A DNA stretch of 49,482 nucleotides from Candidatus Methanophagales archaeon (GTDB taxonomy: Archaea; Halobacteriota; Syntropharchaeia; Alkanophagales; Methanospirareceae), in the NCBI GenBank assembly GCA_025966525.1, contig JAPDIG010000004.1:1-49482 (forward strand). The letters run 5' to 3'. How positions within the stretch are numbered: the first letter of the stretch is position 1; every line of letters begins with the position of its first letter. Position numbers and translations under genes: made by a program. The notes under the pieces are model-generated. The model was not told the origin of the DNA. It did no database searches and saw only the letters and a list, made by a program, of their open reading frames with translations. This document shows positions 24,017 through 31,578 of this stretch, piece after piece.

Positions 24017-24751
24017 TTAAGTTTTTATTTTTATTAAAAAATGCCGCAACTTTATAATCTTATAGAACATTGTGAGCCCATCCTTAAAAGCGTTCACTTT
24101 TGTTCCCGCACCTCCTTTGTCCTCCCACCTCACCGGGATTTCTTTTATTTTGTATGAGTTCCTTTGTGCTCGCACAAGCATTTCTGTATCCCAAAACCAG
24201 TGTTCATCTGTTATTTCGTTCAAAAGAGGGATTAAGGTTTCTTTCCGGAAGGACTTGAACCCGCATTGATGGTCGCTTATCTTAGACCGCAGGATTTTTC
24301 GCACGAGGAAATTAAAAACTTTGCTCAGCGCAGCTCGCTTAAAAGACCTCTTCACTTCGCTCCCTTTTAACATTCTCGAGCCGGTTGCGAAGTCGTAGTG
24401 CTCTTCTTTTATCGCGTTTATTAGCTCTTTTAAGTGTTTCATATCAGTGGAGAGGTCAACGTCGAGGTAAGCCAATATTTCACCGGTAGCGAGTTTAAAA
24501 GCGCGGCTAAGCGCTTTTCCTCTGCCTAATCGCTCTTCGCTGTGTATGTGCTTAACGAAAGAATTTTCAGCTTCTATTCTGCTTGCTATTTCAGCCGTGC
24601 CGTCTGTACTTCCGTCTTCTGCGATGATTATCTCAAAAGACGAAGCAAATTCAGCTAAAGCCTTTCTTGTCTGATTCACTGCATCCTCTATCCGTTCTGC
24701 TTCGTTATGCGCTGGAAGCACAACCGAGATTTCTATTTCTTCACCTCTCAT
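24017..24751 (-). CDS. Family 2 glycosyltransferase (dolichyl-phosphate sugar synthase-like)
   Basis: GT-A fold enzyme with ISVVLPAHNEAERI, IIIAEDGSTDGTAEI, the metal-binding LAYLDVDLSTD and ISDHQCGFKSFRKE, then EIPVRWEDKGGAGTKV. This pattern matches dolichyl-phosphate glucose/mannose synthases that charge a lipid carrier for protein glycosylation. Length 244 has no C-terminal membrane domain, so it is probably peripheral at the cytoplasmic membrane face. It lies 22 nt upstream of the ArsA-like ATPase on the same strand, after LarC. The sugar is not determinable. Confidence 0.88.
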   Translation of the reverse strand: MRGEEIEISVVLPAHNEAERIEDAVNQTRKALAEFASSFEIIIAEDGSTDGTAEIASRIEAENSFVKHIHSEERLGRGKALSRAFKLATGEILAYLDVDLSTDMKHLKELINAIKEEHYDFATGSRMLKGSEVKRSFKRAALSKVFNFLVRKILRSKISDHQCGFKSFRKETLIPLLNEITDEHWFWDTEMLVRAQRNSYKIKEIPVRWEDKGGAGTKVNAFKDGLTMFYKIIKLRHFLIKIKT

Positions 24752-24793
24752 AAATTTTCTCTTCTGTGTTAATCCTGTGTAATCTCGTGTTTT

Positions 24794-25993
24794 CTATTGT
24801 TTTTTCCTTGCTGCTTCTTCCACGAGCTTTATCACTTCTTTTAGAGGCATTTTCAGCTCCGTCGCAACTCGCTTCGCATCCTCAAATTCCGCTGCCACGT
24901 TTAGCAAATTACCTTTTGCATCCCTACCTATTTTCACGCCTACTTCTTTTTCTATACCTTTTACAGCCACCTTCACCTTTCTCTGCTCTCTATTTGCAAT
25001 GAACCGGTGTTTTACTTGCATAACGCGAACGCCTAACGAGCCGGTCTCTTCCATTATTCGATGTGCTATTCGAGAGGTGTCCTGAGGAGCGATGATTACT
25101 TTGATAATGTGTCCGCTTCTGCCTTTTTTCATCTGCGCTGGCACGATGGACACATCTTTTGCACCTTCTGCCATGAGAACTTCTATCAGATTACCCAGCA
25201 CCTCACCGGTAACATTGTCAACATTTGTTTCCAGTACTTCCACCTCATCTCTTAGCAAGAATACCGATTCCTCGATTTCTCCTATGCTTGCTCTTAGCAC
25301 ATTAGGCGAGGGTAAGTCCTTTGACCCCGCACCATATCCCGTTTTTTCGATGCGCATCTGAGGTAAAAAGGGCTCAGAATGCTGAACAAAATGAGCAAAT
25401 ATCGCTGCACCTGTCGGCGTGAGGAGTTCAGTTGCAACAGGACCGCCTTGATATAACAAAGTACTATTTCTCAATATTTCTACCGTTGCAGGTGCAGGGA
25501 CCGGCAAAAGCCCATGCTCCGTGTCCACAAATCCACTGCCTACTGAAATTGGCGTGCTTATAATAGCATCAGCATGAATGTCCAAAAAAGCAATACTGCT
25601 CCCTACCAGATCGCCTATTGTGTCCAGAGCGCCTAATTCATGAAAAAATAAGCTCTCCTTCGGTTCTCCATGCACTTTCGACTCTGCATTCGCTATTCTT
25701 TCAAGTACGCTCAATGAGTTCTGTATTACCACTTTGCTCAATCCACTGCCTTCTATTGTGCTTATTATATCTTTGTATGACCCCACACTTTTCTTTCTTC
25801 TCGCATTCATACTCACGAATTCCACTTTTTTAGCTACTATCCCCCGCTTCTTCACTTCTTTTACTGCCAGCTCGAGGTCAAAATCAGAAATCGCATCTCT
25901 TATCTTCGATTCATCAGCACCCAAATCGAGTAGACTGCCGATGACCATGTCGCCAGAAGCGCCTGAGAAAGGTTCAAATACTAATGCTTTCAT
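24794..25993 (-). CDS. larC: LarC-type nickel insertion protein (nickel-pincer cofactor family)
   Basis: Matches LarC (formerly UPF0272): N-terminal MKALVFEPFSGASGDMVIGSLLDLG, LFFHELGALDTIGDLVGS, VPVPAPATVEIL, PTGAAIFAHF and C-terminal LETNVDNVTGEVLG. LarC inserts nickel by CTP-dependent cyclometallation in the pincer cofactor. Here it is one continuous 399-residue frame, not the frameshift-split larC1/larC2 of lactobacilli. No larA, larB or larE gene is in the window. In a nickel-rich archaeon it could serve another nickel role. The family call is good and the function is uncertain. Confidence 0.88.
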   Translation of the reverse strand: MKALVFEPFSGASGDMVIGSLLDLGADESKIRDAISDFDLELAVKEVKKRGIVAKKVEFVSMNARRKKSVGSYKDIISTIEGSGLSKVVIQNSLSVLERIANAESKVHGEPKESLFFHELGALDTIGDLVGSSIAFLDIHADAIISTPISVGSGFVDTEHGLLPVPAPATVEILRNSTLLYQGGPVATELLTPTGAAIFAHFVQHSEPFLPQMRIEKTGYGAGSKDLPSPNVLRASIGEIEESVFLLRDEVEVLETNVDNVTGEVLGNLIEVLMAEGAKDVSIVPAQMKKGRSGHIIKVIIAPQDTSRIAHRIMEETGSLGVRVMQVKHRFIANREQRKVKVAVKGIEKEVGVKIGRDAKGNLLNVAAEFEDAKRVATELKMPLKEVIKLVEEAARKKQ

Positions 25994-26001
25994 CTTTGCA
26001 T

Positions 26002-27093
26002 TTACTTTGACCTGTACCTTAATATAGCGGCAACGCCGCCAAATGCACGTTTTAATTGTGCGCCTTCCTCAAAATCCGTTGATATGACTTCCACATCTGC
26101 TCCTATCTCCTCTGCCAGCTCCACCAAATCATGCATGACCTCAGTATTGAGCTCCTCAGAAAATAAAAGCGTGTCGACCGCGCCAATTTCCAATTTCCTT
26201 CTCACTTCTTCTTCTCCGTATGCAACCATTCTCTCGTCATTTGCCAATAGCTTCATGAACCGCTCCATGAGCCTCTTCTCACTCATCAAATCCATACCTT
26301 CCAGGACATCCTCTGCCTTGTCAATGAGCTCATAAAGTCCTGATTCATCTGTATAGGCGACATCAAAAGCGCCGAGAATCTTATTCTGCAACTCGTAATG
26401 CAAGTAAGACCCCTTAATAAAATCCTCTTTCGTTGGGCTTGGTCCTCCTATCAAGATGCCACGCATGTCCTTGATTTGAAGCAAAATTCGTGTTGCATGC
26501 TCGCCTATTCGCTTATAAAAATCTTCTGTTGCAATCTCACGCAACCTTTGAAATCTTGGTGCCGACTGCCCTCCTTTTCTTATCTTTCCAGGAACCGCGG
26601 AAGTCAAGTGCTTCATCGTCTCCACCACTTTCCCTGTTAAGATGCCTATGGTCGCTTCTCTTTTATCAAGCACGATTAAACCATACTTTTCATGCTCCTC
26701 CACCATCTCTTCCAGCGGCTGGAGGAAGAAGCTCGAATCGCAATGGTAGATGTAAGACAGTATCTTCTCCGGTGGCTCCAGGATGAAAGTTTCTATATCG
26801 GTCTTGTCTCCACCCTTCTCTACCGCACCACAGAATATAACCACACCATTTTCTCCTACCTGCACATACTTCAGCTTGGATAAAATGGAATCTAAGGAAC
26901 TTTGAACGTTGGTACGAGTGGATTTGCTTTTTATGTTCATCGCTTGTCCATATTCCTCTCTGAGATGAGAAGTAACATCAGATATTTGCTTATCTGGTGG
27001 AATATAAACTGATACCAGCTCTGTTCCTCTGCCCGTCTTCTTTCTCAGCTCTTCCAATACCTTCCTGAATTCATATTTTTTTATTCGTTCCAT
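26002..27093 (-). CDS. prf1: Peptide chain release factor aRF1 (short form)
   Basis: Reads stop codons and triggers peptide release. NIKS (53-56) lies in the codon-recognition domain, and GGQ (174-176) in GKIRKGGQSAPRF. The C-terminal domain ends VISTDFEEGAQLKRAFGGVAAILRY. At 363 residues it is about 50 shorter than the usual archaeal aRF1 (about 410-420). The missing part lies between GAVDTLLFSEEL and NTEVMHDLVELAEE, where other archaea have the cysteine-containing minidomain. All catalytic parts are present, so it should work. It is followed by the larC gene and preceded by tRNA-Gly. Confidence 0.93.
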   Translation of the reverse strand: MERIKKYEFRKVLEELRKKTGRGTELVSVYIPPDKQISDVTSHLREEYGQAMNIKSKSTRTNVQSSLDSILSKLKYVQVGENGVVIFCGAVEKGGDKTDIETFILEPPEKILSYIYHCDSSFFLQPLEEMVEEHEKYGLIVLDKREATIGILTGKVVETMKHLTSAVPGKIRKGGQSAPRFQRLREIATEDFYKRIGEHATRILLQIKDMRGILIGGPSPTKEDFIKGSYLHYELQNKILGAFDVAYTDESGLYELIDKAEDVLEGMDLMSEKRLMERFMKLLANDERMVAYGEEEVRRKLEIGAVDTLLFSEELNTEVMHDLVELAEEIGADVEVISTDFEEGAQLKRAFGGVAAILRYRSK

Positions 27094-27126
27094 GTTTCAT
27101 ATCCGTATTCGCTTTTCTCTTTGATG

Positions 27127-27148
27127 TCAAACTTTTTAAAAAGTTTGA
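27127..27148. repeat. Perfect 22-bp palindrome at tRNA-Gly 3' end
   Basis: TCAAACTTTTT is followed directly by its reverse complement with no spacer, ending one base before the tRNA-Gly discriminator base. It could form a cruciform or act as a dyad operator. Its centre TTTTTAAAAA is about 45 nt from the prf1 ATG and could serve as a TATA box. A terminator role for tRNA-Gly is possible. The palindrome is seen; the function is open. Confidence 0.7.
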
Positions 27149-27219
27149 TGCGGCAACCGGGATTCGAACCCGGGTTACAGGCTTGGGAAGCCCGTGTCCT
27201 ACCGCTAGACTATTGCCGC
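27149..27219 (-). tRNA. tRNA-Gly(CCC)
   Basis: Cloverleaf: acceptor GCGGCAA pairs with TTGCCGC, D-arm TCTAGCGGTAGGA, anticodon stem CGGGC/GCCTG (one G-U) with loop TTCCCAA giving anticodon CCC, and T-arm CCGGGTTCGAATCCCGG. The discriminator is A and CCA is not encoded, in keeping with the cca gene in this window. No intron is seen. Its first 15 nt overlap the 3' end of rpoL, including that gene's stop codon. Confidence 0.95.
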
Positions 27220-27510
27220 TTTCGCTTTTTTATACAGCATCCCAAACTCTTTAAATTCTAACGCCAGCGAAGCAGCAGCTGATTTCACCGCCTCTATCGG
27301 GTCTCCCTCCTTCATCTTTACGTACAAAACAGGGTTGCTCATCAGCGTATGTTTGATGTTATAGGTTGCAATGTAAACTTTTTCATTCTCTAACAGCTTT
27401 GATGTGAGAGGAGCTAAAAGTGTATGGTCTTCACCTTCTATCTCTATCTTTACCTCTTTCGCCTTCTTCTCCAGCACCTTTAGCTTCGCATTTACCCTTT
27501 CCATGCTCAT
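27205..27510 (-). CDS. rpoL: DNA-directed RNA polymerase subunit L
   Basis: Small subunit (Rpo11) that pairs with subunit D in the polymerase assembly platform. KLKVLEKKAKEVKIEIEGEDHTLLAPLTSKLLEN and VYIATYNIKHTL...NPVLYVKMKEGDP, split over the family's core, are diagnostic. About 101 residues. A start at the ATG 27510 has GGTG upstream; a GTG at 27516 and an ATG at 27504 are alternatives. It starts 8 nt after csl4 in the same direction. Its TAG stop (27207-27205) lies inside the tRNA-Gly gene, so the last few residues are encoded by tRNA sequence. Confidence 0.92.
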   Translation of the reverse strand: MSMERVNAKLKVLEKKAKEVKIEIEGEDHTLLAPLTSKLLENEKVYIATYNIKHTLMSNPVLYVKMKEGDPIEAVKSAAASLALEFKEFGMLYKKAKAAIV

Positions 27511-27518
27511 ACCCACAC

Positions 27519-28082
27519 CTAAATCATGCCTTTACCATAATCCTCAGATATTTTTCGCGTTTCCACTCTTTTGCATCTCTCACATCTCAGTACATTCCCT
27601 TTCCTCTCCAGATCGCCTTTACACTTCATACAAATCGCTTTTATCACGCCCAAATCCCGCTCTTCTGTGCTAAGTCTCAATGTCTTTACGTCTAACACTT
27701 TCGCTTTTATCACGTCAAGATAACCAAATTCCTGCTTCAATTCACTTACATACCCCTTTTTTATGTTTGATATATGAATAATCCCCTGAGTAGGGGCAGC
27801 AATTTCGCGCTTCTCCTTCCCTTTCACGCACGCTATACTCACAATGGCAACAGTGTCTTTTATATCCTCTATTCTACCTAAAACCACATCTCCTTCTTCG
27901 AGTATTGGCGGTGTTTCCACTACGGGGAGGACATTTATGACCCTTTTATCACTTATGCTGATTTCCCCTATCTGAGAGGCATATAAATTCCCTTCTTCAT
28001 CATACACGCCCATTCCTGACGTAAATTCCTCGGTAGTACCCAAAAAATCCCCTGGAACCACAATTCCTTTATTTCTTCCCAT
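27519..28082 (-). CDS. csl4: Exosome subunit Csl4
   Basis: RNA-binding cap subunit of the archaeal exosome. The N-terminal domain begins GIVVPGDFLGTTEEFTSG. A central S1 domain follows (GDVVLGRIEDIKDTVAIVSI, then GIIHISNIKKGYV). The C-terminus has a zinc ribbon, CMKCKGDL ... LRCERCKR. Length 187 is normal. It is followed by rpoL on the same strand, an arrangement known from many archaea. It recruits substrates, and in some archaea DnaG, to the RNA-degrading core. Confidence 0.93.
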   Translation of the reverse strand: MGRNKGIVVPGDFLGTTEEFTSGMGVYDEEGNLYASQIGEISISDKRVINVLPVVETPPILEEGDVVLGRIEDIKDTVAIVSIACVKGKEKREIAAPTQGIIHISNIKKGYVSELKQEFGYLDVIKAKVLDVKTLRLSTEERDLGVIKAICMKCKGDLERKGNVLRCERCKRVETRKISEDYGKGMI

Positions 28083-28174
28083 TGAAATTACTCCTCTCCT
28101 TTCGTCTTCTCCCTTCCTCTTCTTTTATCTTATTTTATTATTAGTTTGCTTCTTCTCTATTTATTATATCATTT

Positions 28175-28669
28175 ATGCGTGTAATCGGAATAGACCCGGG
28201 AACTGCTCGTACTGGATGGGGTGTTGTTGAGTTCAACAACGGACTGTTAAAATTAATTGATTTTGGATATATAAAGACGACTCCAAGTCAATCAAAAGAA
28301 GAGAGATTAAAAAAGATATATGAAGATTTGCTTGCAGTGATAAAAAGCAAGATGCCTGATGATATGGCAATCGAGAAGATATTTTTTAATATTAACGTGA
28401 AAACAGCGTTAAGCGTTGGTCAAGCGCGTGGAGTTTGCCTCTTGGCTGCTGCAATTGCCGATATACCTGCATACGAATATAACACCTCAGAGGTGAAAAG
28501 TATTATAACCGGATATGGTAGAGCGACGAAAGATGAGGTGGCGAGCAGAGTAAAGGAGCTACTTCAGTTAGAGGAAACGCCAAAGCCCAATGATATCACC
28601 GATGCCCTTGCTATTGCTGCCACGCATATAATCCAGAGAGGGGACTTTTTAGAAGAGGATCATCAATAA
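28175..28669 (+). CDS. ruvC: Crossover junction endodeoxyribonuclease RuvC
   Basis: Holliday junction resolvase with an RNase H fold. The four acidic residues are all present with normal spacing: Asp7 (VIGIDPGT), Glu67 (MAIEKIFF), Asp140 and Asp143 (KPNDITDALAIAATH). ALSVGQARGV is also typical. At 164 residues it is full length. RuvC is bacterial; most archaea use Hjc/Hje, so this is an acquired resolvase or a relict. No ruvA or ruvB is nearby. Its last 21 nt overlap the convergent membrane-protein gene. Confidence 0.9.
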   Translation: MRVIGIDPGTARTGWGVVEFNNGLLKLIDFGYIKTTPSQSKEERLKKIYEDLLAVIKSKMPDDMAIEKIFFNINVKTALSVGQARGVCLLAAAIADIPAYEYNTSEVKSIITGYGRATKDEVASRVKELLQLEETPKPNDITDALAIAATHIIQRGDFLEEDHQ

Positions 28670-29194
28670 TAAGGTGAAGAAGATAAACCAGCAGAAAAGG
28701 GTCATAAACGAGATATAAATCCAATCCTTTGCTCCTTTTATACTTGTATGCAAGAAGGGATACACGAATTTCTGTACCAGGATCAGAAGTATGGCGATGA
28801 GCAACCAATTGTCCGATTTGGGGGGTGAGTAAATATTTAGCGTTTCTGCATCTTTCCTGATTATGTAGCTCTTTTTATTTTCTGCATCATTTATCAGCCA
28901 TTTGTCATTTTCTTCCTTCATAATGGTGACATTTTCAGAAAGTGGGCTACCTTTTGTTTCAAACATATATATCAAATTTTCTGGAATGATGCCCTTATCC
29001 AGGTCCTCTTTTATCCCACTATTCGTACTGACCAAATACGGGGTAGATACAAATATTGAAAAGCATATAACACCCGCGAGGATGCCAAATAGAAAAGGGG
29101 TTAATGTCTTTTTCAACCCTTCAGTGTATTCTGCTTTCTCCTTCTCCTTCTCCTTTTTATCCCCCGCTTTTTTATCGTTCTCCATGGTATTCAT
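28649..29194 (-). CDS. Hypothetical membrane protein
   Basis: 181 residues, family not recognised. There is a Lys/Glu-rich cytoplasmic N-terminus, a first membrane segment (PFLFGILAGVICFSIFVSTP), and an extracytoplasmic domain of about 80 residues (NLIYMFETKGSPLSE to TLNIYSPP). Two further membrane segments follow (WLLIAILLILVQKFVYPFL and YISFMTLFCWFIFFTLLLMI). The 3' end overlaps ruvC in convergent orientation. It is divergent from the radical SAM gene at 29274. No enzymatic motif is seen. Confidence 0.75.
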   Translation of the reverse strand: MNTMENDKKAGDKKEKEKEKAEYTEGLKKTLTPFLFGILAGVICFSIFVSTPYLVSTNSGIKEDLDKGIIPENLIYMFETKGSPLSENVTIMKEENDKWLINDAENKKSYIIRKDAETLNIYSPPKSDNWLLIAILLILVQKFVYPFLHTSIKGAKDWIYISFMTLFCWFIFFTLLLMILF

Positions 29195-29273
29195 CTCAGC
29201 CCAACTTAATTATATCCGCCATATAAAATAAGAGAAAGCGTTATCAAAGAAACTATTATATTATTTTCAAAAA

Positions 29274-30494
29274 GTGTGTCCACAAGATTTTGAGCAATTA
29301 CGGCTTGTTCACTCCAAAAAGGAGATACACGGCTGGTGGAATAGCATAGAGCCACATGGAAACAGAGAGTGCACCTCGGAGAGACTGCTGATAAACCCTT
29401 ACAATGGGTGCAGTCATGATTGCTTCTTTTGCTACGCACATGCATTCCCGGGTTATTTCAGCTTATTTCGTAAGCATGGCGTGATTACAGTGTTCGAGGA
29501 CTTTGATAAGGTAGTAGCAAAGCAACTGGACTCGATAAGAGTTGCGAGCTGTGGCTATTTGTCCCCTGTAACCGACCCTTTTCAGCCGATAAATGAGCGG
29601 TATCAACTTACAGAGAAAATCATGGCGGTATTTGTGCGTAGGAACATTCCTGTGGAGGTGGTAACAAAAGGTGTGATAAGCGATAAGGCGATGAGGTTGC
29701 TTGCGGAGCAGGAGCATTCCTTCGGGCAGGTCAGCATTTTAACCCTGGATGAAGAAAAGAGAAGAAGAATGATGGCGCGGGGAGCGAGTACCGAGGAGCT
29801 AATAAAAAACATAGAACGGCTTTCTAATCGTGGCATTTTCGCTGTTTGCCGGATAGACCCTATTTTGCCATTTATAACAAGTCAGAAAGAGGAACTTGAG
29901 GCATTGATCAATGCGGTGGTTGATGCGGGTGCATCGCATATAATATCAAGCTGCCTGGACATACCGAAGACGATGGAGCACGAGATTTACGAGCATATAG
30001 AGCACGAGTTCGGGAGAGAAACGAGGAAAAGATATGAAGGATTGTACGTGGAGGAGATGAGTGGCAGGAAGCATGCGAGGATAGAATACCGGCGAAAGCT
30101 GTTCGAGATGGTTAAAGGGATTTGCGATAAAAAGGGCGTGACGATGAGTTTATGTATGGAATTTGAACGGATACAATCGCAAAAGGGGCATGAAATGCAA
30201 AAATCACGATTTGAGTTTAGAGGGCTTAATCAGGAGTTTATGACCTCCAGGAACTGCGAAGGGATTGACATACCCATTTATGTCAGACACGTGGGAGAAG
30301 GTAAATTTTCGCCTGTTGAAGGCTGCGATGGTAATTGTCTGAGGTGTTATTATCTTGGTAAGGAAAGGGAAAGAGAGAGGAATAAATGCGGGATAGAAGA
30401 CCTTGGAAAGGCAGGAGCATGGAAATTGAGGGATTATAAGAGATGGAGTAAACAAGTTTTACACCTGCGTTTCAAAAAAGAACTCGCTGCATAA
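29274..30494 (+). CDS. Radical SAM protein, spore-photolyase-like (SplB/COG1533)
   Basis: Radical SAM enzyme with the CX3CX2C cluster motif in GCSHDCFFCYAHAFPG, and an upstream INPYNGC context typical of the SplB-like DNA-repair photolyase superfamily. Further features are SPVTDPFQPINERYQLT and VEVVTKG. A C-terminal cysteine set (EGCDGNCLRCYYLG) may hold a second cluster. It starts with GTG at 29274. The true reaction is unknown; most COG1533 members are uncharacterised. The 3' end overlaps a convergent radical SAM/SPASM gene by 36 nt. Confidence 0.82.
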   Translation: MCPQDFEQLRLVHSKKEIHGWWNSIEPHGNRECTSERLLINPYNGCSHDCFFCYAHAFPGYFSLFRKHGVITVFEDFDKVVAKQLDSIRVASCGYLSPVTDPFQPINERYQLTEKIMAVFVRRNIPVEVVTKGVISDKAMRLLAEQEHSFGQVSILTLDEEKRRRMMARGASTEELIKNIERLSNRGIFAVCRIDPILPFITSQKEELEALINAVVDAGASHIISSCLDIPKTMEHEIYEHIEHEFGRETRKRYEGLYVEEMSGRKHARIEYRRKLFEMVKGICDKKGVTMSLCMEFERIQSQKGHEMQKSRFEFRGLNQEFMTSRNCEGIDIPIYVRHVGEGKFSPVEGCDGNCLRCYYLGKERERERNKCGIEDLGKAGAWKLRDYKRWSKQVLHLRFKKELAA

Positions 30495-31490
30495 AGGGTC
30501 TTCTGCCATATAATCGCCACTATGGAGATATGCCCTTACACGGCACCCACCACAAATATCCTTATATCTGCACTCTGCACACTTGCCTTTCACCTCACGA
30601 TTTCTCAGTTCAACAAAGACTTTCGAGTCGAGTATCTCACGAAGAGTCATTTCACGGACATTCCCTGCTTTCACCTCTAACAGCGGACACGGCACGACAT
30701 CGCCATTCGGCTTGATAGAAAGCATGCCGGTAGCTGCACGACAGCCGGGAATCTCAGTATAAAAGAAATCTGGAACGAAAGAACCTTCTCCTTCCTTTCT
30801 CTTCAGTACCACCCAATACTGCGATGCCTGTGTCGTGCAGATTTCGAGCTCTCTTCTCTTGTTCTGTTCTTCATATAGCAGCATCAGGTTTTCTGCATAC
30901 TGAACACTGCCGAGTTCACTATCTGGCATCACCTCCCTTCCCCTGCCCATTGAAACGTAGTGGAAAAACCTGCACTGCCTCGCACCCAGCTTGACAGCTA
31001 TGTCAATAATCTTTGTGGTCTCTTTTTCGTTTTGCTTCATGATACAGGGGTCAATCACCAGACTTAATCCCGCTTCTTTGCATGCTCTTGCACCCTTTAC
31101 CGCCTTTTCAAATGTATTTTCACCCCTTATGGAATCATGTGTCTTTTGAGTGCCGTCAATAGGAATTATAACTTCTTCGAGTCCGGATTTCTTCAAACGA
31201 GCAGCAACTTCTTCGCTGAGCAATATTCCATTTGAAGCGAGCACGAGGTGCAAACCCTGCCCTTTACCATAAGAAATGAGGTCAAATATGTCCCTTCTCA
31301 GTAGGGGCTCTCCACCGCCAAAGGTGATGTTTGCTTTATCGCCAAATACGCTTGCTATTTCATCAATGAGTGCAAATGATTCCTCTGTGCTTAGTTCATC
31401 TTCTAATTGCGCACCCGCGTCATAATAGCAGTGCTTGCATCTCAGGTTGCACTCGCGCGTGATGTTCCAGTTGATGTTGAATTTGGGCAT
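30459..31490 (-). CDS. Radical SAM/SPASM protein (AhbC/AhbD-like)
   Basis: Radical SAM motif Cys14, Cys18, Cys21 in NITRECNLRCKHCYY. FGGGEPLLR follows, and the C-terminal SPASM cluster region has GCRAATGMLSIKPNGDVVPCPLLEVKAGNVRE and CAECRYKDICGGCR. This architecture fits the alternative heme pathway enzymes AhbC/AhbD and related SPASM maturases. Without neighbours from that pathway (no ahbA, ahbB or nirJ seen) the substrate is open. The ATG at 31490 is preferred; the longer frame to 31667 runs antisense through priL. Length is 343 residues. Confidence 0.8.
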   Translation of the reverse strand: MPKFNINWNITRECNLRCKHCYYDAGAQLEDELSTEESFALIDEIASVFGDKANITFGGGEPLLRRDIFDLISYGKGQGLHLVLASNGILLSEEVAARLKKSGLEEVIIPIDGTQKTHDSIRGENTFEKAVKGARACKEAGLSLVIDPCIMKQNEKETTKIIDIAVKLGARQCRFFHYVSMGRGREVMPDSELGSVQYAENLMLLYEEQNKRRELEICTTQASQYWVVLKRKEGEGSFVPDFFYTEIPGCRAATGMLSIKPNGDVVPCPLLEVKAGNVREMTLREILDSKVFVELRNREVKGKCAECRYKDICGGCRVRAYLHSGDYMAEDPLCSEFFFETQV

Positions 31491-31578
31491 CCTATCTCTT
31501 CTCTGTGCATTCCATTTTCTTTCAATACCTTCTCTACATACCTCTTTTTTATTCCTCCATATATATATTCGTAATACT

